Below are positions 63,801 to 64,000 of a stretch of 64,000 bases of DNA, piece after piece; the stretch's first letter is position 1; the number at the start of each line of letters is the position of its first letter. This DNA comes from Microbacterium sp. SLBN-146. GTDB taxonomy: Bacteria > Actinomycetota > Actinomycetes > Actinomycetales > Microbacteriaceae. The notes beneath the pieces were generated by a model that saw nothing but the letters and a program-made list of their open reading frames with translations, searched no databases and had not been told where the DNA came from. Made by a program: the position numbers and the translations under genes. The DNA is taken from positions 1,426,001 through 1,490,000 of the forward strand of contig NZ_VFMR01000001.1 of NCBI RefSeq assembly GCF_006715145.1. The letters run 5' to 3'.

Positions 63801-64000
63801 TCACTGGCTGAGGACGTCCGTGATGGCGTCGTTGTCCGCGTCGATGTTCTCCGCGTCGCCCATGACGGCATCGCGGATGAGCGTCAGCCACGGGCTGCCG
63901 GGAGCGTTGAACGCCTGCTGGAACTGCAGCGCGACGGGAGTGTCGCCTTCGCTCGCGACCTCGTTGATCGTGACGAGACGGGGGTCCTCCGCGGCGTATT
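63801..64000 (-). CDS. Extracellular sugar-binding protein, C-terminal end (partial)
   Basis: The window ends inside this gene; only the last 65 or so codons are present. They read QFQQAFNAPGSPWLTLIRDA and end ADNDAITDVLSQ, a pattern typical of the C-terminal helices of ABC solute-binding proteins of the carbohydrate uptake type 1 family. It heads the GH127 importer operon on the minus strand. Confidence 0.75.
   Translation of the reverse strand, partial: YAAEDPRLVTINEVASEGDTPVALQFQQAFNAPGSPWLTLIRDAVMGDAENIDADNDAITDVLSQ

Overview
The window is a stretch of high-GC actinobacterial chromosome. Gene content and style point to Microbacteriaceae, most likely a Microbacterium-like organism. The signs are an LAxTG sorting signal, a DUF222/HNH endonuclease, a complete paa catabolon controlled by a TetR-type PaaR, GlgX-TreY-TreZ, tightly overlapping ATGA/TGATG gene junctions, and heavy use of the word GGATGCC/GGCATCC. 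No rRNA, tRNA, insertion sequence, integrase or CRISPR array was found. The species assignment is inference.

Layout. 1-3400: a 13-bp tandem repeat, a LuxR-type response regulator and a long sensor kinase, then a 19-bp perfect inverted repeat and a very small membrane protein. 3566-11163 (minus): seven overlapping genes that form an actinobacterial version of the ebo metabolite-traffic cluster (inositol-phosphate-synthase-like cyclase, UbiA prenyltransferase, TIM-barrel/EboA fusion, TatD hydrolase, EboE, phosphatase, and isopentenyl-diphosphate isomerase last). 11660-14512: a membrane-anchored hypothetical protein, a GH29 fucosidase and a PadR regulator. 14782-19239 (minus): a two-gene CHAT-protease / hydrolase-caspase operon that looks like a conflict or signalling system. 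19366-19687: a candidate structured ncRNA ending in an unusually strong intrinsic terminator. 19859-25675: a Pls/PosA-type single-module peptide synthetase, an M1 aminopeptidase and a phosphopantetheinyl transferase. 25704-30155: a 1483-residue wall-anchored surface protein.

30699-41380: the phenylacetate (paa) catabolon with its TetR regulator and two matching promoter/operator sites; the CoA ligase PaaK is not in the window. 41639-48285: glycogen debranching plus trehalose synthesis (glgX-treY-treZ). 48752-57027: smaller accessory genes, an acetoacetate/3-oxoacid CoA-transferase + thiolase operon with divergent IclR regulator, gluconokinase, small membrane and secreted proteins, a DUF1992 protein and an SDR dehydratase/epimerase. 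57253-59784: a secreted Gly/Asn-rich repeat protein with a textbook terminator, then a DUF222-HNH protein. 59992-64000 (minus): a GH127 beta-L-arabinofuranosidase with a carbohydrate ABC importer whose binding protein runs off the window end.

The most unusual shared feature is a dispersed imperfect palindrome of exactly 57 bp in every one of 16 copies, in seven intergenic clusters. One copy supplies the last 18 codons and the stop of the isoprenoid gene idi. All protein functions are read from motifs and context; no database search was possible.
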